Assembly: GCA_905221605.1 (NCBI GenBank)
Contig: CAJNDS010000169.1
Span: forward strand, 925,001-989,000
DNA: 64,000 nucleotides
Origin: Symbiodinium natans
Lineage: Eukaryota > Sar > Dinophyceae > Suessiales > Symbiodiniaceae
Direction of reading: 5' to 3'
Shown here: positions 63,041 through 64,000 of the stretch, piece by piece
Position numbering within the stretch: the stretch's first letter is position 1
Layout: each line of letters opens with the position of its first letter
The notes under the pieces: generated by a model
What the model saw: only the letters and a program-made list of their open reading frames with translations
The model's database searches: none
Told to the model about the DNA's origin: nothing
Made by a program: the position numbers and the translations under genes

Positions 63041-64000
63041 GAGTTATTGAGACAGGGCTGGAAGGTTTAGGGTTAGTTGCTTTCCACGGAGGCAACAAGA
63101 GTACTGGGGCACGTCTTCGCAACAACTTGAGCTCTGCTCCCTAAACCCCAACCGTAAACGGGTGGAAATGACAGAGTTGTTCAGAGAAGCACTATGGGTT
63201 ACCAGGCGAAGGTTAAGGGCAACCATATCACTCACTACACTCCAAGTACTATTTAATACTGAACGAGATCACCCCTTAAGACGACATTGGCCCGGAAGAG
63301 GTGTTTTAAGGCAAACGAGATCAGGGACGGAACATTAAAATAGGCTCATTGCGCCCGCCAGCAAATAAAATCCGGCGCTCTAATATAGTCAGCTAGCAGT
63401 CCACCCCCCCCCCCCCCCCTCCCCACTCCCTCCACCAAAAGGGGGTGGGTGGCCGCTGCCCAGGGCCGAGACGAATTTTGCGAGTGTTGATATAACCCCT
63501 TCGGGCATAGCATCTCACGCTTGATTGTCGCCTCCGGATCTAAAAGTCGCGCAAAGTAGCGGTAGACTGACAAAGGTCCTATCATCCCCTAGTGGCTGAC
63601 CTGAAAAACTTCAAGGGTCGAGGCTTCAGGTTTTGATTTCGAGGTTCACGGGGAGGAGGGGGGGGAGGAGGTTATACTTGGGGTGGTTAAGTATGGCAGC
63701 GAGAGCTATAGCTGGTTGTAAATATACTTCTCGCTTAGGACTTGGGATGTGGAGGTTTTTGCAGTGTCAGAGTTGCAGAGCTTAGGGAGTTTATGGGTTA
63801 CGGCTAGTGCTTGTTGAGGGTTGAAGGGTTTGAGGGGCTTAAGGGTTCAAGGTTTAGGTCCACAAAGGACCCCTAACCCTCGACCCTTAGACCCGCAAAC
63901 CCAAAATCCAAGCAGCCCTTGATCCCCCTCAGTTTGAGGCTTAGGGCTTACTACCACTTGCAGAAGAACCCCGCCAAAAACATCAAAAAATCTTCCGTAG

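Larger units (their letters stand above)
62543..63340 (+). repeat. Dispersed AACGAGATC motif
   Basis: AACGAGATCGGGGCCGAACAT (21 nt; core AACGAGATC) at 62543, again AACGAGATC at 62566, 62948 and 63261, and AACGAGATCAGGGACGGAACA at 63313. The first and last copies match over about 20 bases. Confidence 0.6.

Overview
The window reads as nuclear DNA of a protist alga, most likely a dinoflagellate. Recognisable proteins are broken into many tiny exons. Introns that can be placed by homology often use GC-AG and GA-AG borders, with a G after the acceptor AG, as described for Symbiodinium-type genomes. The plant/alveolate telomere heptamer TTTAGGG/CCCTAAA fills intron after intron in both orientations, so it is interspersed intron sequence, not a chromosome end. 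The proteins themselves are eukaryotic. No tRNA, rRNA, CRISPR array or bacterial gene was seen. The genus cannot be named from the sequence. Layout: 1-2.1 kb is repeat-rich with one weak candidate exon. 2.16-6.21 kb holds ribosomal protein eL31 (seven exons, one of 20 nt). 9.25 kb holds one exon of an ArfGAP zinc finger; the next exon in protein order and phase is at 36.25 kb, and more ArfGAP exons follow at 36.7 and 38.2 kb. The 27 kb between them is TTTAGGG repeat, short inverted-repeat elements and many weak candidate exons, probably including nested genes. 38.74-39.08 kb is an intronless ORF. 42.2-48.5 kb is a voltage-gated cation channel with two EF-hands (14 exons, reading phase conserved). 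48.9-49.5 kb is a two-exon gene of unknown function that converges on a minus-strand gene starting from 49.77 kb. 54.4-59.35 kb is EMG1/NEP1, the 18S rRNA pseudouridine methyltransferase, with a 1.5 kb uninterrupted ORF (five zinc-ribbon repeats plus a PD-(D/E)XK/Vsr-like nuclease end) inside one intron. 59.5-64 kb holds several candidate minus- and plus-strand exons. The most interesting content is in the introns. At least three short introns consist almost wholly of an inverted-repeat (MITE-like) element whose ends carry the splice sites, which is the signature of introner elements. Copies of these and of at least six other short palindromic families are scattered through the window. Introns, not genes, therefore appear to be the main mobile component here. 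eL31 and EMG1 both belong to ribosome production, while ArfGAP (vesicle traffic) and the channel (membrane excitability, calcium sensing) are unrelated housekeeping or signalling functions; there is no operon-like logic. Coding calls without homology are weak, because GC-balanced stretches here are often open in two or three frames; those entries have low confidence.
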